Positions 1 through 8,024 of a DNA stretch of 64,000 nucleotides are shown in pieces. Made by a program: the position numbers and the translations under genes. This stretch comes from Amycolatopsis pretoriensis (GTDB lineage: Bacteria > Actinomycetota > Actinomycetes > Mycobacteriales > Pseudonocardiaceae): assembly GCF_900107925.1 (NCBI RefSeq), contig NZ_FNUJ01000003.1, positions 372,001-436,000 on the forward strand, written 5' to 3'. The notes beneath the pieces were generated by a model. The model had not been told where the DNA came from and did no database searches. It was given only the letters and a program-made list of their open reading frames with translations. Position 1 is the stretch's first letter; the number at the start of each line of letters is the position of its first letter.

Positions 1-2
1 GG

Positions 3-569
3 ACGGCGGCGACGCCCGCCGCCGGCTCGGTCGAGGTCGGCTTCGCCCAGGACATGTCGACGCACCACCTCCAGGCGGTGACGATGGCGGGCATCGCCCG
101 CGACCGCACGACCGACCCGGAGATCAAGCAGCTGTCGTTCGACATCGAGCGAACGCAGCTGGAGCAGGTCGGCCGCATGAAGGGCTGGCTCATGCTGTGG
201 GACCAGCCCGAGCAGCCGATCGGCGCGCCGATGAAGTGGATGACGGAACCGATGGCGGGCCACGACGGAATGTCGATGGGCACGTCTTCGGTAAACCCCG
301 CGGGCGGCGCGCTGATGCCGGGCATGGCGACGGACACGGAGCTGAAGAAGCTGCGTTCGTTGTCAGGCCGCGAGTTCGACGTCTATTTCCTGCAGTTGAT
401 GCTCCGCCACCACCAGGGCGGGACGTCGATGGCCCAGTACGCGGCGGCGCATTCGACACTGCCGGCGTTGAAGGCGCTGGTGACCAGCATTCTGACTTCG
501 CAGGGGGCGGAGATGGACCAGATCAAGCTGATGCTTTCGGGCCGGGGCGCCCAGCCGCTCCCGGCGTAG
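3..569 (+). CDS. DUF305-type protein, 5' end outside window
   Basis: The frame is open at the left edge, so the N-terminus (probably a signal or lipoprotein leader) is missing. The visible part has the two His-pair motifs of the DUF305 helical-bundle family: FAQDMSTHH close to the start and MLRHHQGG towards the end, with a Met-rich stretch between them. Family members are extracytoplasmic and often sit with copper or other metal genes. The stop codon directly abuts the stop of the convergent cation exporter, which fits a metal-handling context, but the bound metal cannot be read from the sequence. Confidence 0.85.
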   Translation, partial: TAATPAAGSVEVGFAQDMSTHHLQAVTMAGIARDRTTDPEIKQLSFDIERTQLEQVGRMKGWLMLWDQPEQPIGAPMKWMTEPMAGHDGMSMGTSSVNPAGGALMPGMATDTELKKLRSLSGREFDVYFLQLMLRHHQGGTSMAQYAAAHSTLPALKALVTSILTSQGAEMDQIKLMLSGRGAQPLPA

Positions 570-1529
570 TTACCAGCTCAGTTCCTGGCACCGCCGCGCA
601 CACTGCGGCGCCTCCACCTGCAGCGTCGCGTGCTCGATCGCATACCGCGAAGAAAGCAGGTTCTGCGCCTCCGTCAGCACATCGGACTGCTTCGCGGGCG
701 GCGCGAGCGTCAAGTGCGCCGAAGCCACTTCCATGCCCGAAGTCAAAGTCCAGACGTGCAGGTCGTGCACGTCCGCGACGCCCGGCAGCGCGGCCAACTC
801 TTTATTGATCGCCCCGACGTCGACACCCTGAGGCGCGTGCTGGAACAGGATGCGCAGCGCCCGGCGGGCCAGCGTCCACGTACGCGGCAGCACGAACAGC
901 CCGATCGCGACACCGATGATCGGGTCCGCGTAGCGCCAGCCCGTCAGCAGCGTCAGGGCGCCGCTGACCAGCACGCCGACCGAGCCGATCAGGTCGGCCA
1001 GCACTTCGAGGTACGCGCCGCGGACGTTGAGGCTCTCCTTCGCGCCCGAGCGCAGCACCGCGAACGACACGATGTTGGCCGCGAGTCCCGCGGAAGCGGC
1101 CAGCAGCACGGGCAGGCCCGGCACCGCGGGTGGGTCGCCGATCCGGCCGACGGCCTCGACGAGGACGTATCCCGCGACGCCGAACAGCAGGACCGCGTTG
1201 GCCAGCGCGGCCAGGACTTCCGCGCGGTAGAGCCCGAACGTGCGGCTGACCGTGGGGCCCGAGCGCCGCGCCAGGACGATCGCGGTCAGCGCCATGCCGA
1301 CCCCGAGTACGTCGGTGAACATGTGCGCGGCGTCGGAGATCAGGGCCAGCGAACCGGTCGTGAAGCCGACGACGAACTCGAGCACCATGAAGCCGGCGCC
1401 GATGCAGAGGGCGATGGTCAGGCTCCGCACGTACCGGCCCGAGGCGCTCGTCGGCGCGCTCGTGTGCCCGTGTCCGTGGCCGTGTCCCATTCCGCCTCCG
1501 TTCCCGTGGTCACCGTCGAGGCCAAACAT
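570..1529 (-). CDS. cation diffusion facilitator (CDF) metal exporter
   Basis: A membrane exporter of divalent cations (Zn, Co, Cd or similar), driven by proton antiport in this family. A His-rich head (repeated GHGH) is followed by about six hydrophobic segments. The metal-site motif SDAAHMFTD lies in TM2 and a second Asp-rich region (LEVLADLIGS) in TM5. A C-terminal cytoplasmic domain carries the family's VADVHDLHVWTL motif. Length is 319 aa from ATG 1529. An alternative ATG at 1490, 13 codons in, has a much better Shine-Dalgarno (GGAGGCGGA, 1491-1499) and would give 306 aa. A dyad at 1526-1549 overlaps the upstream ATG. I prefer 1490 if the promoter TTGCAC-N17-TATGTT is used. Confidence 0.9.
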   Translation of the reverse strand: MFGLDGDHGNGGGMGHGHGHGHTSAPTSASGRYVRSLTIALCIGAGFMVLEFVVGFTTGSLALISDAAHMFTDVLGVGMALTAIVLARRSGPTVSRTFGLYRAEVLAALANAVLLFGVAGYVLVEAVGRIGDPPAVPGLPVLLAASAGLAANIVSFAVLRSGAKESLNVRGAYLEVLADLIGSVGVLVSGALTLLTGWRYADPIIGVAIGLFVLPRTWTLARRALRILFQHAPQGVDVGAINKELAALPGVADVHDLHVWTLTSGMEVASAHLTLAPPAKQSDVLTEAQNLLSSRYAIEHATLQVEAPQCARRCQELSW

Positions 1530-1549
1530 ATAGTCGGATGCGCATATGT
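1526..1549 (-). promoter_or_regulatory. dyad operator candidate at CDF start
   Basis: Inverted repeat ACATAT (1526-1531) and ATATGT (1544-1549) with a 12-bp spacer, overlapping the first possible ATG of the metal exporter. On the minus strand a TTGCAC hexamer and a TATGTT hexamer 17 bp apart bracket the dyad. The layout resembles ArsR/SmtB-type metal operators, but no ArsR gene is adjacent, so the regulator is unknown. Confidence 0.4.
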
Positions 1550-1645
1550 GCAACAGAGGGCACCCTAAGTTCACCCATCCGAAAGCTACTACCCGGAACA
1601 GCGCGCACCAATCCTCCAGGCGGGGTTTCCCACCCGGTGGGCCCG

Positions 1646-2065
1646 TCACGCTTCGACGTCGACCATCCGCCGCAGCAGGTCGCGCAGCTGGACGCGGTCG
1701 TCCGCGCCGAGCGCGGCCAGCGGGTCGGCCGCGAACCCCAGCCCCCGCTGGAGGTCGCGGGCCAGCACGGCCCCCGCGGGCGTGGCCACGATGTTCTTGA
1801 TCCGCCGGTCGCGCTGGTCCACCCGTCGTTCGACGAGCCCGCGCGCTTCGAGCCGGTCGATGATGCCCGTCACGTTCGAGCGCTCCGACTTCAGCTTCTC
1901 GGCGATCCGGTGCATCGGCAGCGGCTCCCCGAGCGCGCCGAGCACCTTGGCCTGCACCGTCGTCAGCCCCTGCGTGGCCGCCGCGGACTCGTAGGAGTCG
2001 ACGAACCGGTCGACGATCCGCGCGAGCAGGGCGACGACGTCGTCGGTGATCGGGTCAGCGCTCAT
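1646..2065 (-). CDS. MarR-family transcriptional regulator
   Basis: A 139-aa winged-helix protein of usual MarR length. The N-terminal dimerisation helix (DDVVALLARIVDRFVDSYES) is followed by the HTH (LPMHRIAEKLKSERSNVTGIIDRLEARG) and the wing (VERRVDQRDRRIKNI), whose D-x-R-D-R pattern is typical of MarR. ATG 2065 is chosen because translation further upstream runs through the divergent SDR gene. It is divergently transcribed from that SDR with only 22 bp between the start codons, so it probably controls both itself and the SDR. The ligand is unknown. Confidence 0.88.
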   Translation of the reverse strand: MSADPITDDVVALLARIVDRFVDSYESAAATQGLTTVQAKVLGALGEPLPMHRIAEKLKSERSNVTGIIDRLEARGLVERRVDQRDRRIKNIVATPAGAVLARDLQRGLGFAADPLAALGADDRVQLRDLLRRMVDVEA

Positions 2066-2087
2066 CCGGAGAGTCGAGGTCTCCCAG

Positions 2088-2912
2088 ATGAGCAACGACC
2101 GCGTCGCCCTGATCACCGGCACGTCCAGCGGCATCGGCCTCGCCACCGCCGTCCGGGCCTCTCGCGCGGGCTTCCGGACCGTCGCCACGCTGCGCGACCC
2201 CGCCCGCGCGGACCGCCTGCGCGAAGCCGGCGCCGACCTGGACATCCGCCCCCTGGACGTGACCGATCCCGCGTCCGTCCGCGCGGCGGTCGAGGGCGTC
2301 CTCGCCGACTACGGCCGGCTCGACGTGCTGGTCAACAACGCCGGCGCGGGCCACGTCGGCACGCTCGAGCAGGAGCCGGTCTCCGCGGTGCGCGAGACCA
2401 TGGAGGTCAACTTCTTCGGCGTCGTCGAGACGACGAAGGCCGCGCTGCCGGCGTTGCGCGCGAGCGGCGGCCGCGTGATCACGGTGACCAGCATCGGCGG
2501 CGCGGTCGGCCAGCCGTTCAACGAGGCGTACTGCGCGGCGAAGTTCGCCGTCGAAGGCTTGATGGAGTCCCTCGCGCCGGTCGCCGCGGCCCAGGGCGTC
2601 AAGGTGTGCGTCGTCGAGCCGGGCGCGGTCGCGACGGAGTTCGTGAACAACATCGGCGTCGACGAGCGCCTCTTCGCCGAAGCCGGCCCCTACGCGGAGT
2701 CGCTGCGGAAGTACATCGCGAACGTCACGAAGTCGTTCGAGGGCGCCCAGACGGCCGACGAGGTCGCCGAGGTGATCCTGGACGCGATGACGGCCGAGTC
2801 GCCCGCGTTCCGCATCCAGACGTCGAAGCAGGCCGAGGAGTTCACCGGGCTCAAGTTCGCCGACCGCGACGGCTCGGCCGTCCAGCGCCTGACGACCGGC
2901 TGGCTCGCCTAG
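2088..2912 (+). CDS. short-chain dehydrogenase/reductase
   Basis: A 274-aa classical SDR with NAD(P)-binding TGTSSGIG near residue 10, NNAG (LVNNAGAG), the catalytic Ser in VTSIGG and the YCAAK active-site motif. The extended C-terminus resembles the oxidoreductase SDRs often found beside MarR regulators. The start at ATG 2088 leaves a purine-rich GAGG 8-12 bases upstream. The substrate is unknown; regulation by the divergent MarR protein is likely. The stop overlaps that of the epoxide hydrolase within a CTAG tetranucleotide. Confidence 0.88.
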   Translation: MSNDRVALITGTSSGIGLATAVRASRAGFRTVATLRDPARADRLREAGADLDIRPLDVTDPASVRAAVEGVLADYGRLDVLVNNAGAGHVGTLEQEPVSAVRETMEVNFFGVVETTKAALPALRASGGRVITVTSIGGAVGQPFNEAYCAAKFAVEGLMESLAPVAAAQGVKVCVVEPGAVATEFVNNIGVDERLFAEAGPYAESLRKYIANVTKSFEGAQTADEVAEVILDAMTAESPAFRIQTSKQAEEFTGLKFADRDGSAVQRLTTGWLA

Positions 2913-4009
2913 CGCACCAGCCGGAAGAAGCCGCGGACCTGGTCGACGAACAGCTCGGGCTGCTCCAGCGCGGCGAAGTGCCCGCCGACGGGCAGCTCTT
3001 CGAACCACCGCAGGTCGGTGTAGCGCCGCTCGGCCTGCCGCCGCGACGGCCGCACGATTTCCCGCGGGAACACCGAAACCCCGGCCGGGACGTCCACAGT
3101 GGACAGGTCCCGGTCGTTGTTCTCCCAGTACATCCGCGCCGACGACGTGGCCGTCGCGGTGAACCAGTAGACGGAGATGTCGTCGAGGATCTTCTGCCGG
3201 TCGACGGCGTCTTCCGGGTGCCCCTTGTTGTCGGTCCAGGCCCAGAACTTCTCGGCGATCCAGGCGGCCTGGCCGGCGGGCGAGTCGGTGAGGCCGTAGC
3301 CGAGCGTCTGCGGCCGGGTGCTCTGCTGCGCGGAGTACCCGCTCCCGGTCCGCCGGAACTCCTCGAGATCGGCGAGCGCGCGGCGTTCCTCCGGCGTCGG
3401 ATCGTCCAGGATCATGCGGATGGAGGCGAAGTTGACGTGCACCCCGGCAACGCGCCCGGACCGCGCGAGGGCGTTGGTGACGGCGGCACCCCAGTCACCG
3501 CCCTGAGCGCCGTAGCGGTCGTAGCCGAGCTCCCGCATGAGCAGGTCGAAGAGCTCGGCGACGCGCGCGATCTTGAGGGCGGGCTTGTCACTCCACCCGA
3601 AGCCGGGCAGCGACGGCGCGACGACGTGGAAGGCGTCGCGGGGGTCGCCGCCGTACTTGGCGGGATCGCTGAGCGGCCCGAAGACATCGAGGAACTCGGT
3701 GACGGAACCGGGCCACCCATGGGTGAGCACGAGCGGCAGGGCATCGGCCTCGGGCGACCGCAGGTGCACGAAGTGCAGGCCGACACCGTCGACGTCGGCC
3801 CGGAACTGCGGGAAAGCGTTCAGCCGCGCGGCGAACCCGAAGTCGTACTCCTCACCCCAGTCCCGGCAGAGCTCCCGCACGTAGGCGAGCGGAACGCCTT
3901 GAGACCAGTCCCCGACGGTCTCGGCCTCGGGCCACCGAGTCCGCCGAAGCCGCTCCCGCAGATCGGCGACATCGGCCTCATCGAGAGACACCTGGAACGG
4001 CTTGACCAT
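2909..4009 (-). CDS. epoxide hydrolase, alpha/beta-hydrolase type with EHN domain
   Basis: A 366-aa soluble epoxide hydrolase. The N-terminal EHN domain (FQVSLDEADVADLRERLRRTRWP) is followed by the oxyanion HGWPGS motif, the nucleophile in GGDWGA, cap-domain tyrosines, and a C-terminal VGGHFAALEQP segment carrying the catalytic His. It would open epoxides to diols through an Asp-ester intermediate. ATG 4009 is preferred over an upstream codon because GAAGGAGC lies 5-12 bases before it. It is convergent with the SDR, the stop codons sharing CTAG. The gene contains the palindrome GTCCACAGTGGAC at 3092-3104. Confidence 0.9.
   Translation of the reverse strand: MVKPFQVSLDEADVADLRERLRRTRWPEAETVGDWSQGVPLAYVRELCRDWGEEYDFGFAARLNAFPQFRADVDGVGLHFVHLRSPEADALPLVLTHGWPGSVTEFLDVFGPLSDPAKYGGDPRDAFHVVAPSLPGFGWSDKPALKIARVAELFDLLMRELGYDRYGAQGGDWGAAVTNALARSGRVAGVHVNFASIRMILDDPTPEERRALADLEEFRRTGSGYSAQQSTRPQTLGYGLTDSPAGQAAWIAEKFWAWTDNKGHPEDAVDRQKILDDISVYWFTATATSSARMYWENNDRDLSTVDVPAGVSVFPREIVRPSRRQAERRYTDLRWFEELPVGGHFAALEQPELFVDQVRGFFRLVR
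3092..3104. repeat. dispersed palindrome GTCCACAGTGGAC
   Basis: A 13-bp palindrome inside the epoxide hydrolase gene, where it encodes S-T-V-D using the uncommon codon ACT. Further exact copies lie at 34472 and 47359, with one-mismatch copies at 49425, 52738, 57767 and 58758. Confidence 0.6.
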
Positions 4010-4159
4010 CTCAGCTCCTTCAGGTGGGCTTCCCACGCTAGCGATGTCTCGGCGAGTGGATCAACTTTCAGCCCGTTGACCAGCCGATTCGCCAGTCGGA
4101 CCACCTGCGCGCGAGGGGTCGTCGCGATGCGCTAAGCTTTCCGAGTCGCCCAGCGATGG

Positions 4160-4232
4160 GCCCTCGTAGCTCAGGGGATAGAGCACTGCCCTCCGGAGGC
4201 AGGTGTCGCAGGTTCGAATCCTGCCGAGGGCA
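4160..4232 (+). tRNA. tRNA-Arg(CCG)
   Basis: A complete cloverleaf. Acceptor arms GCCCTCG (4160-4166) and CGAGGGC (4225-4231) pair fully, with discriminator A4232. The D arm has AGCTCAGGGGATAGAGC. The anticodon stem CTGCC/GGCAG encloses the seven-base loop CTCCGGA, giving anticodon CCG (reads CGG, Arg). The T arm has GGTTCGAATCC. CCA is not encoded. A strong hairpin with duplicated flanks follows at 4249-4288 and is probably its terminator. Confidence 0.97.
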
Positions 4233-4248
4233 CTCACTTTGGACAAAC

Positions 4249-4288
4249 AGAACCGGCCCCTACCAGCGCGAACGCGGTAGGGGCCGAT
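4249..4288 (+). repeat. left copy of 40-bp direct repeat flanking the PKS island
   Basis: Forty bases that recur in the same orientation at 19461-19500 with one substitution (G to A at base 29). The repeat begins 16 bp after the tRNA-Arg gene. It contains an 11-bp stem (4254-4264 with 4276-4286) around an 11-base loop, so it also works as a terminator for the tRNA. The two copies bracket the whole type II PKS cluster. Confidence 0.85.
4254..4286 (+). terminator. hairpin terminator after tRNA-Arg
   Basis: Stem CGGCCCCTACC with GGTAGGGGCCG around the loop AGCGCGAACGC, followed by GATTTG. This is a strong GC-rich hairpin 22 bp past the tRNA. It lies inside the 40-bp direct repeat. Confidence 0.7.
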
Positions 4289-4473
4289 TTGCGTCCTACC
4301 CGGCAGACCGCGGCCGAATCCGGCAGCCGGCGGCCAATGACTTGTCGAGCGATCGCCTGCGAGTTGGCGCTCATGACGGGCTCCGGTGAGGTCCGGGAGT
4401 CCGACCGCGGCAAGGCCACACCCAGATGTCGCGGCGATGAGTCGCCTTCAGCGGGGCCCGTGGTGCGGCCGGG

Positions 4474-5259
4474 TCAGAAGTTGCCGAGGCCGCCGCAGAC
4501 GTTCATGGCTTGGGATGTGATCGATGCCGCGGGGTCGGAGGCCAGGTAGCCGACCAGGCCCGCCACCTCCTGTGGCGTCGAGTACCGGCCCAGCGGGATC
4601 TTCGCGTTGAACTTCGCCAGCACCGCCTCGGTGGTCGTGCGGCCCAGCTTTGCGTAGTTCCGGCGGACGTGCTCCGCCATCGGGGTCTCCACGTAGCCGG
4701 GGCAGACGGCGTTCACCGTGATGCCCGTCGGCGCCAGCTCGTTGCCGAGCGCCTTGGTGAAGCCGACCACGCCGTGCTTGGACGCGGAGTACGGGGCTCC
4801 GAGGACGACTCCCTGCTTGCCGGCGGTCGAGGCGATGTTGATGATCCGCCCGCGGCTCTTCGTACGCATGCCGCCGGCGTTCAGGACCTCTCGCGTCACG
4901 CGGAACACACTGGTGAGGTTCGTGTCGATGACGCGTTCCCACACCTCGTCCTCCAGGTCCGCGGTGACGCCGCCGCCCGGCGTCCCGGCGTTGTTGACCA
5001 GGACGTCGATGCTCCCGAACCGGTCGACCGCGGCCCGCACGAATCGTCGCACCGACTCGCCGGAGCGGACGTCGACCACCGTTCCTTCGACGTCGAGACC
5101 TTCCTCCCGCAACAGTTTCACGGTCGAGACCACGTTTTCTCCGGTCCGCGCCCCGACGAAGACCCGGTGCTGCTGACCTGCCAGCAGCCGCGCCACGGCG
5201 AAGCCGATACCACTGGTGGCCCCGGTGACGAGCGCCACTCGCTTGTCTTCCTGCGACAT
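4474..5259 (-). CDS. ActIII-type polyketide ketoreductase (C-9 type)
   Basis: A 261-aa SDR that reduces one keto group (C-9 in the actinorhodin model) of the nascent poly-beta-ketone, using NADPH. It has exactly the ActIII length, and its key residues fall at the ActIII positions: TGATSGIG 12-19, P94-G95-G96 substrate-groove motif, N114, S144, Y157, K161, and C-terminal NVCGGLGNF. It follows the ACP by 18 bp and has GAAGGGG as ribosome site, so ACP and KR form an operon. The presence of this KR predicts a reduced aromatic polyketide rather than a tetracenomycin-type unreduced one. Confidence 0.95.
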   Translation of the reverse strand: MSQEDKRVALVTGATSGIGFAVARLLAGQQHRVFVGARTGENVVSTVKLLREEGLDVEGTVVDVRSGESVRRFVRAAVDRFGSIDVLVNNAGTPGGGVTADLEDEVWERVIDTNLTSVFRVTREVLNAGGMRTKSRGRIINIASTAGKQGVVLGAPYSASKHGVVGFTKALGNELAPTGITVNAVCPGYVETPMAEHVRRNYAKLGRTTTEAVLAKFNAKIPLGRYSTPQEVAGLVGYLASDPAASITSQAMNVCGGLGNF

Positions 5260-5277
5260 GGGTTCCCCTTCGTGAAT

Positions 5278-5532
5278 TCAGCCGGCAGACGCGCAGACGG
5301 CATCGACGAACGCGCGTGGGGTGGTGGCATCGCCCAGGATCGACTCGTCCAGGCTGATCCCGTACTCACGCTCGATGCGGCCTGCCGTCTCGAGCAGGGC
5401 GAGCGAGTCGTAGCCGAGCATCGCGAACTCGATGTCGAGGATATCGGCCGACAGATCGATATTCTCGCTGATGCCGGCCCCTTCGGCCAGAATTCTTTTG
5501 AGGTCCTCGATGGTGAACGCTTTTTCGAGCAC
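5278..5532 (-). CDS. type II PKS acyl carrier protein
   Basis: An 84-aa acidic carrier protein. The phosphopantetheine site is S43 in GYDSLALLE, followed by the helix II pattern ETAGRIEREYGISLDE. GTG 5532 is chosen because GGAAGGAG lies 6 bases upstream and the length then fits stand-alone ACPs. In-frame upstream codons would add an atypical tail. It carries the growing chain for KS/CLF. Here it is paired with the KR at one end of the cluster instead of following KS and CLF, which lie about 12 kb away. No phosphopantetheinyl transferase or malonyl-CoA:ACP transacylase is in the window, so those are presumably supplied in trans. Confidence 0.93.
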   Translation of the reverse strand: MLEKAFTIEDLKRILAEGAGISENIDLSADILDIEFAMLGYDSLALLETAGRIEREYGISLDESILGDATTPRAFVDAVCASAG

Positions 5533-5711
5533 GAAAACTCCTTCCAGAAAGATTTTTCCGGTGGTCGCCATACCCGCCCCGCGGCGGCACCACAACCCCA
5601 TGGTCCAAGAAAACCAACGGCAGCAGCAAGGGCAGCCGGTTCAAATCTTGGCCAGGTCCCTCGACGAGTAGTCATCGATTCAGAGAAATGCCATGGAAAG
5701 TCCAGAAACGA

Positions 5712-5729
5712 TTGTCATAACGTTGACAA
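5712..5729. promoter_or_regulatory. inverted repeat between ACP and response regulator
   Basis: A perfect dyad TTGTCA-N6-TGACAA about 180 bp upstream of the ACP start, in a relatively AT-rich gap (5533-5785). It could be an operator for the ACP-KR transcript. I see no convincing -10/-35 pair tied to it. Confidence 0.3.
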
Positions 5730-5736
5730 CACGCAC

Positions 5737-5769
5737 AAGGGGCCCGCGGCAACCGGCCGCGAGCCCCTT
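5737..5769 (-). terminator. terminator of the response regulator gene
   Basis: A hairpin with AAGGGGC at one end and GCCCCTT at the other plus an inner CCGCGG/CCGCG pairing, 17 bp past the stop of the minus-strand regulator. It probably insulates that gene from the ACP-KR operon. Confidence 0.55.
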
Positions 5770-5785
5770 CTTCAACGCCCGGCTG

Positions 5786-6610
5786 TCAGACCGGTCCGAT
5801 CCGGAATCCCACCCCGCGGACCGCGACGATCCAATCGCTTCCACCGAGCTTGTTGCGCAAGCTGCTGACATGCGTGTCCACGGTTCTCCGCGACCAGGAA
5901 TCACCCCAGATCTGGTGCATGATGAACTTCCGCGACACCACCGTGTCCGGGCGGGAAGCGAGCAGGCGCAGCAGATCGAACTCCTTCCGAGTGGTCCGGA
6001 TCTGCTTGCCGTGGCACGTAACCTCCCGGGTGTTGGTGTCGATCTGCAGCGGTCCGTGCTCGATGACCTCCACCGCCGACACCCCCGATCGGGCCCGCCG
6101 CATCACCGCCTCGATCCGGGCCAGCAGTTCCCGGAAGCCGTACGGCTTCACGACGTAGTCGTCGGCGCCGTTCTGCAGCGCCAGGACGCAGTCGAGCTCC
6201 GACGCCCGTTCCGTGACCACGATGATCGGTGTGTCCCGGTCGACCCTGATCGCACGGCAGACTTCGAGGCCGTCCAGATCGGGCAGCTCGAGATCGAGCA
6301 GGATCAGGTCGGCGTCGTCGTGGTCGGCCAGGGCTTGTTCACCCGTCCTGGCTTCGGCGACTTCGTGCCCGTGCCGCCCCAGGCCCTGCTTGAGGGTGTC
6401 CCGTTCCAGGTCGTCGTCCTCGACGACGAGGAGCCGCCAGGAGTCCGACGACCTGATCGGACGCGCCGCACGGCCCCGGACGTCCGGCCAGTTGCCGAAC
6501 AGCACACCCGCACGATGACCACGATCCGACGTCAGCTCCGCCCTCTCCCACGGGAGGACACCGGCCCCGTCCGGTGCGGCCGAACCCGAAACAGCAGCAC
6601 TTCTACTCAT
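5786..6610 (-). CDS. OmpR/PhoB-family response regulator, cluster-situated
   Basis: 274 aa. An N-terminal extension of about 57 residues precedes a receiver domain (LLVVEDD, acidic pocket D65/D66; phospho-acceptor D106 in LLDLELPD; T133; K155 in VVKPYG) and a C-terminal winged helix (ISTRKEF-like TTRKEFDLLRLL, TVDTHVSSLRNKLG, VRGVGFRI). All phosphorylation residues are present, yet no histidine kinase is nearby. OmpR-type regulators are the usual pathway activators of angucycline clusters (the JadR1/LndI type), so a role as cluster activator is inferred. ATG 6610 is the best-placed start, but the extension makes a shorter protein possible. Confidence 0.85.
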   Translation of the reverse strand: MSRSAAVSGSAAPDGAGVLPWERAELTSDRGHRAGVLFGNWPDVRGRAARPIRSSDSWRLLVVEDDDLERDTLKQGLGRHGHEVAEARTGEQALADHDDADLILLDLELPDLDGLEVCRAIRVDRDTPIIVVTERASELDCVLALQNGADDYVVKPYGFRELLARIEAVMRRARSGVSAVEVIEHGPLQIDTNTREVTCHGKQIRTTRKEFDLLRLLASRPDTVVSRKFIMHQIWGDSWSRRTVDTHVSSLRNKLGGSDWIVAVRGVGFRIGPV

Positions 6611-7085
6611 CGGCCACGCCCCAGGCGCACCACGGGGAGCAGGCCCGGGCAATCGACGCGAGCCGAAACGGCAGGTTCGGACCGGAAAACAGAAACTTGG
6701 CTGACAAAATTCCCCCTGGACGGTATACGATTTCACCACTATCGCCGTCCGGACCACGGGGCCGAAAACAGGGTGCCCCCCTTGGCACCACGATTGTATT
6801 CCAGCACAAGCCACCAAAACCTGGTAAGCCCACCGCGGTTCACCCTGGCCGCCGGCTCCCACGCTCACCAGCCGCCTCGCGGCACCGTGATCCGTGACCT
6901 GAGTCTACAGCGAGCCGCAGGCAGGCGCAATGCGGAAAAGCCGGCAGAGAGGTCCGCGAAGTCACCGCGGCACAGTTGTTGCCGAGGCGACAACAAATCT
7001 TCGCCGACACTGCCGACGCAGCGACAAGGCCCAATTATTCCGCCGATACCGAGGGGAAATTCAGCGAATTCCTCGAAATGGTCGT
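6611..7085. other. 475-bp gap upstream of the response regulator
   Basis: No gene is supported here. It must hold the promoter of the minus-strand regulator and the 3' end of the luciferase-like gene. Two dyads are visible: GGTGCC-N6-GGCACC at 6772-6789, and TTGTTG-N9-CAACAA at 6976-6996, the latter about 90 bp past the stop at 7086 and possibly a terminator. Base composition is less GC-rich than in the genes. Confidence 0.4.
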
Positions 7086-7940
7086 CTAACGCAGTCGCGG
7101 CAACACCTTCGCGAGCTCGATCATGCTGGTGTGACTGACACTGAAGTAGGTGATGCCGTAGTGCTCGCCGTGCGCGCGCAGTTCTTCGGCGATGTGCTCC
7201 GCGCTGCCGATCAGGAAAATCGGGTACCGCCTGAGCTGTTCGGCACTGTAGGCGCCCCTGAACCTCTCGGCGAGCCGTTCGTAGGCACCCGCACTGTCGT
7301 TCGTGACTTCGACGTGCTGGACGAGCAGGTTCAGTTCGGCGTCCCGGCCGTCAAGGGCTTTCTGCACGAACCGCGTGCGTTCGAGCAGCTCTTCCGGCTC
7401 GCGCAGGTGCAGGCCATTCTGGTCGATCCCCGCGCCGGGGAACGCGATGATGTCGGCCCGCCGCGCCGCCAGCCGCAGCATCCGGTCCCCCTCACCACCG
7501 ATCAGCACCGGCGGACCGGGTTGCTGCACCGGATTCGGCTCCTCCGGGTCCGCGTAGAAGCGCTCCAGTTCGTCGAGCGTGCGCACCAGGTGGTCGACGC
7601 GCGCTCCGGCACGCTCGAAGGGAATACCCGCCTTGTCGAACTCCGGCTTCGCGTAGCCGGTGCCGAGCCCGAGCTCGAACCGGCCGTCGGTGCACACGTC
7701 CACGCTGACCACGTCCCTGGCCAGCAGGGTCGGGTTGTAGAAAGCGGCGTTGAGGGTGAGCGTGGTCAGCCGCGCCCGCTCGGTCACCTCGGCCGCAAGC
7801 ACTAACGGAAGAAGAGGAGCGGTGATTCCGAGGTGGTCCGGCGTCGCGATGACGTCCATTCCGATTTCCTCGGCTTCCCGGCACCTGCGCACCCATTCCC
7901 GCCGCCCGGCGGACGCCTCCATGTTCACGCAAAACCGCAT
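7086..7940 (-). CDS. luciferase-like (LLM) F420/flavin-dependent oxidoreductase 1
   Basis: 284 aa with the TIM-barrel luciferase-like fold: the N-terminal ATPDHLG motif, LGLGTGY (the cofactor-binding G-x-G-x-G of bacterial luciferase-like enzymes), and PPVLIGGEGDRML with the usual following ARRADI. Such enzymes use F420 or FMN; here a redox tailoring step on the polyketide is inferred. ATG 7940 has AAAGGGG just upstream. Leu46 is encoded by TTA (7803-7805), the rare bldA-type codon. It lies 84 bp after the methyltransferase and probably shares its transcript. Confidence 0.87.
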   Translation of the reverse strand: MRFCVNMEASAGRREWVRRCREAEEIGMDVIATPDHLGITAPLLPLVLAAEVTERARLTTLTLNAAFYNPTLLARDVVSVDVCTDGRFELGLGTGYAKPEFDKAGIPFERAGARVDHLVRTLDELERFYADPEEPNPVQQPGPPVLIGGEGDRMLRLAARRADIIAFPGAGIDQNGLHLREPEELLERTRFVQKALDGRDAELNLLVQHVEVTNDSAGAYERLAERFRGAYSAEQLRRYPIFLIGSAEHIAEELRAHGEHYGITYFSVSHTSMIELAKVLPRLR

Positions 7941-8024
7941 ACCGAACCCCTTTCGAAAGCCACCTGTTTCAGTGAAAGGCCATCTCGGCTGACACAGCGG
8001 ATCCCGAAGGATCACGCCGTCGAT

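Noticed and set aside
1538..4135. Very long open frame on the plus strand (over 800 codons)
   Set aside because: It runs antisense or out of frame to MarR, SDR and epoxide hydrolase genes with clear family motifs, is Arg/Pro/Gly-rich, and reflects the high GC content.
4160..4288. Classical integrase attachment site in tRNA-Arg
   Set aside because: The direct repeat begins 16 bp after the tRNA and does not include its 3' end, and no integrase gene is present; so this is not a standard attB/attL pair.
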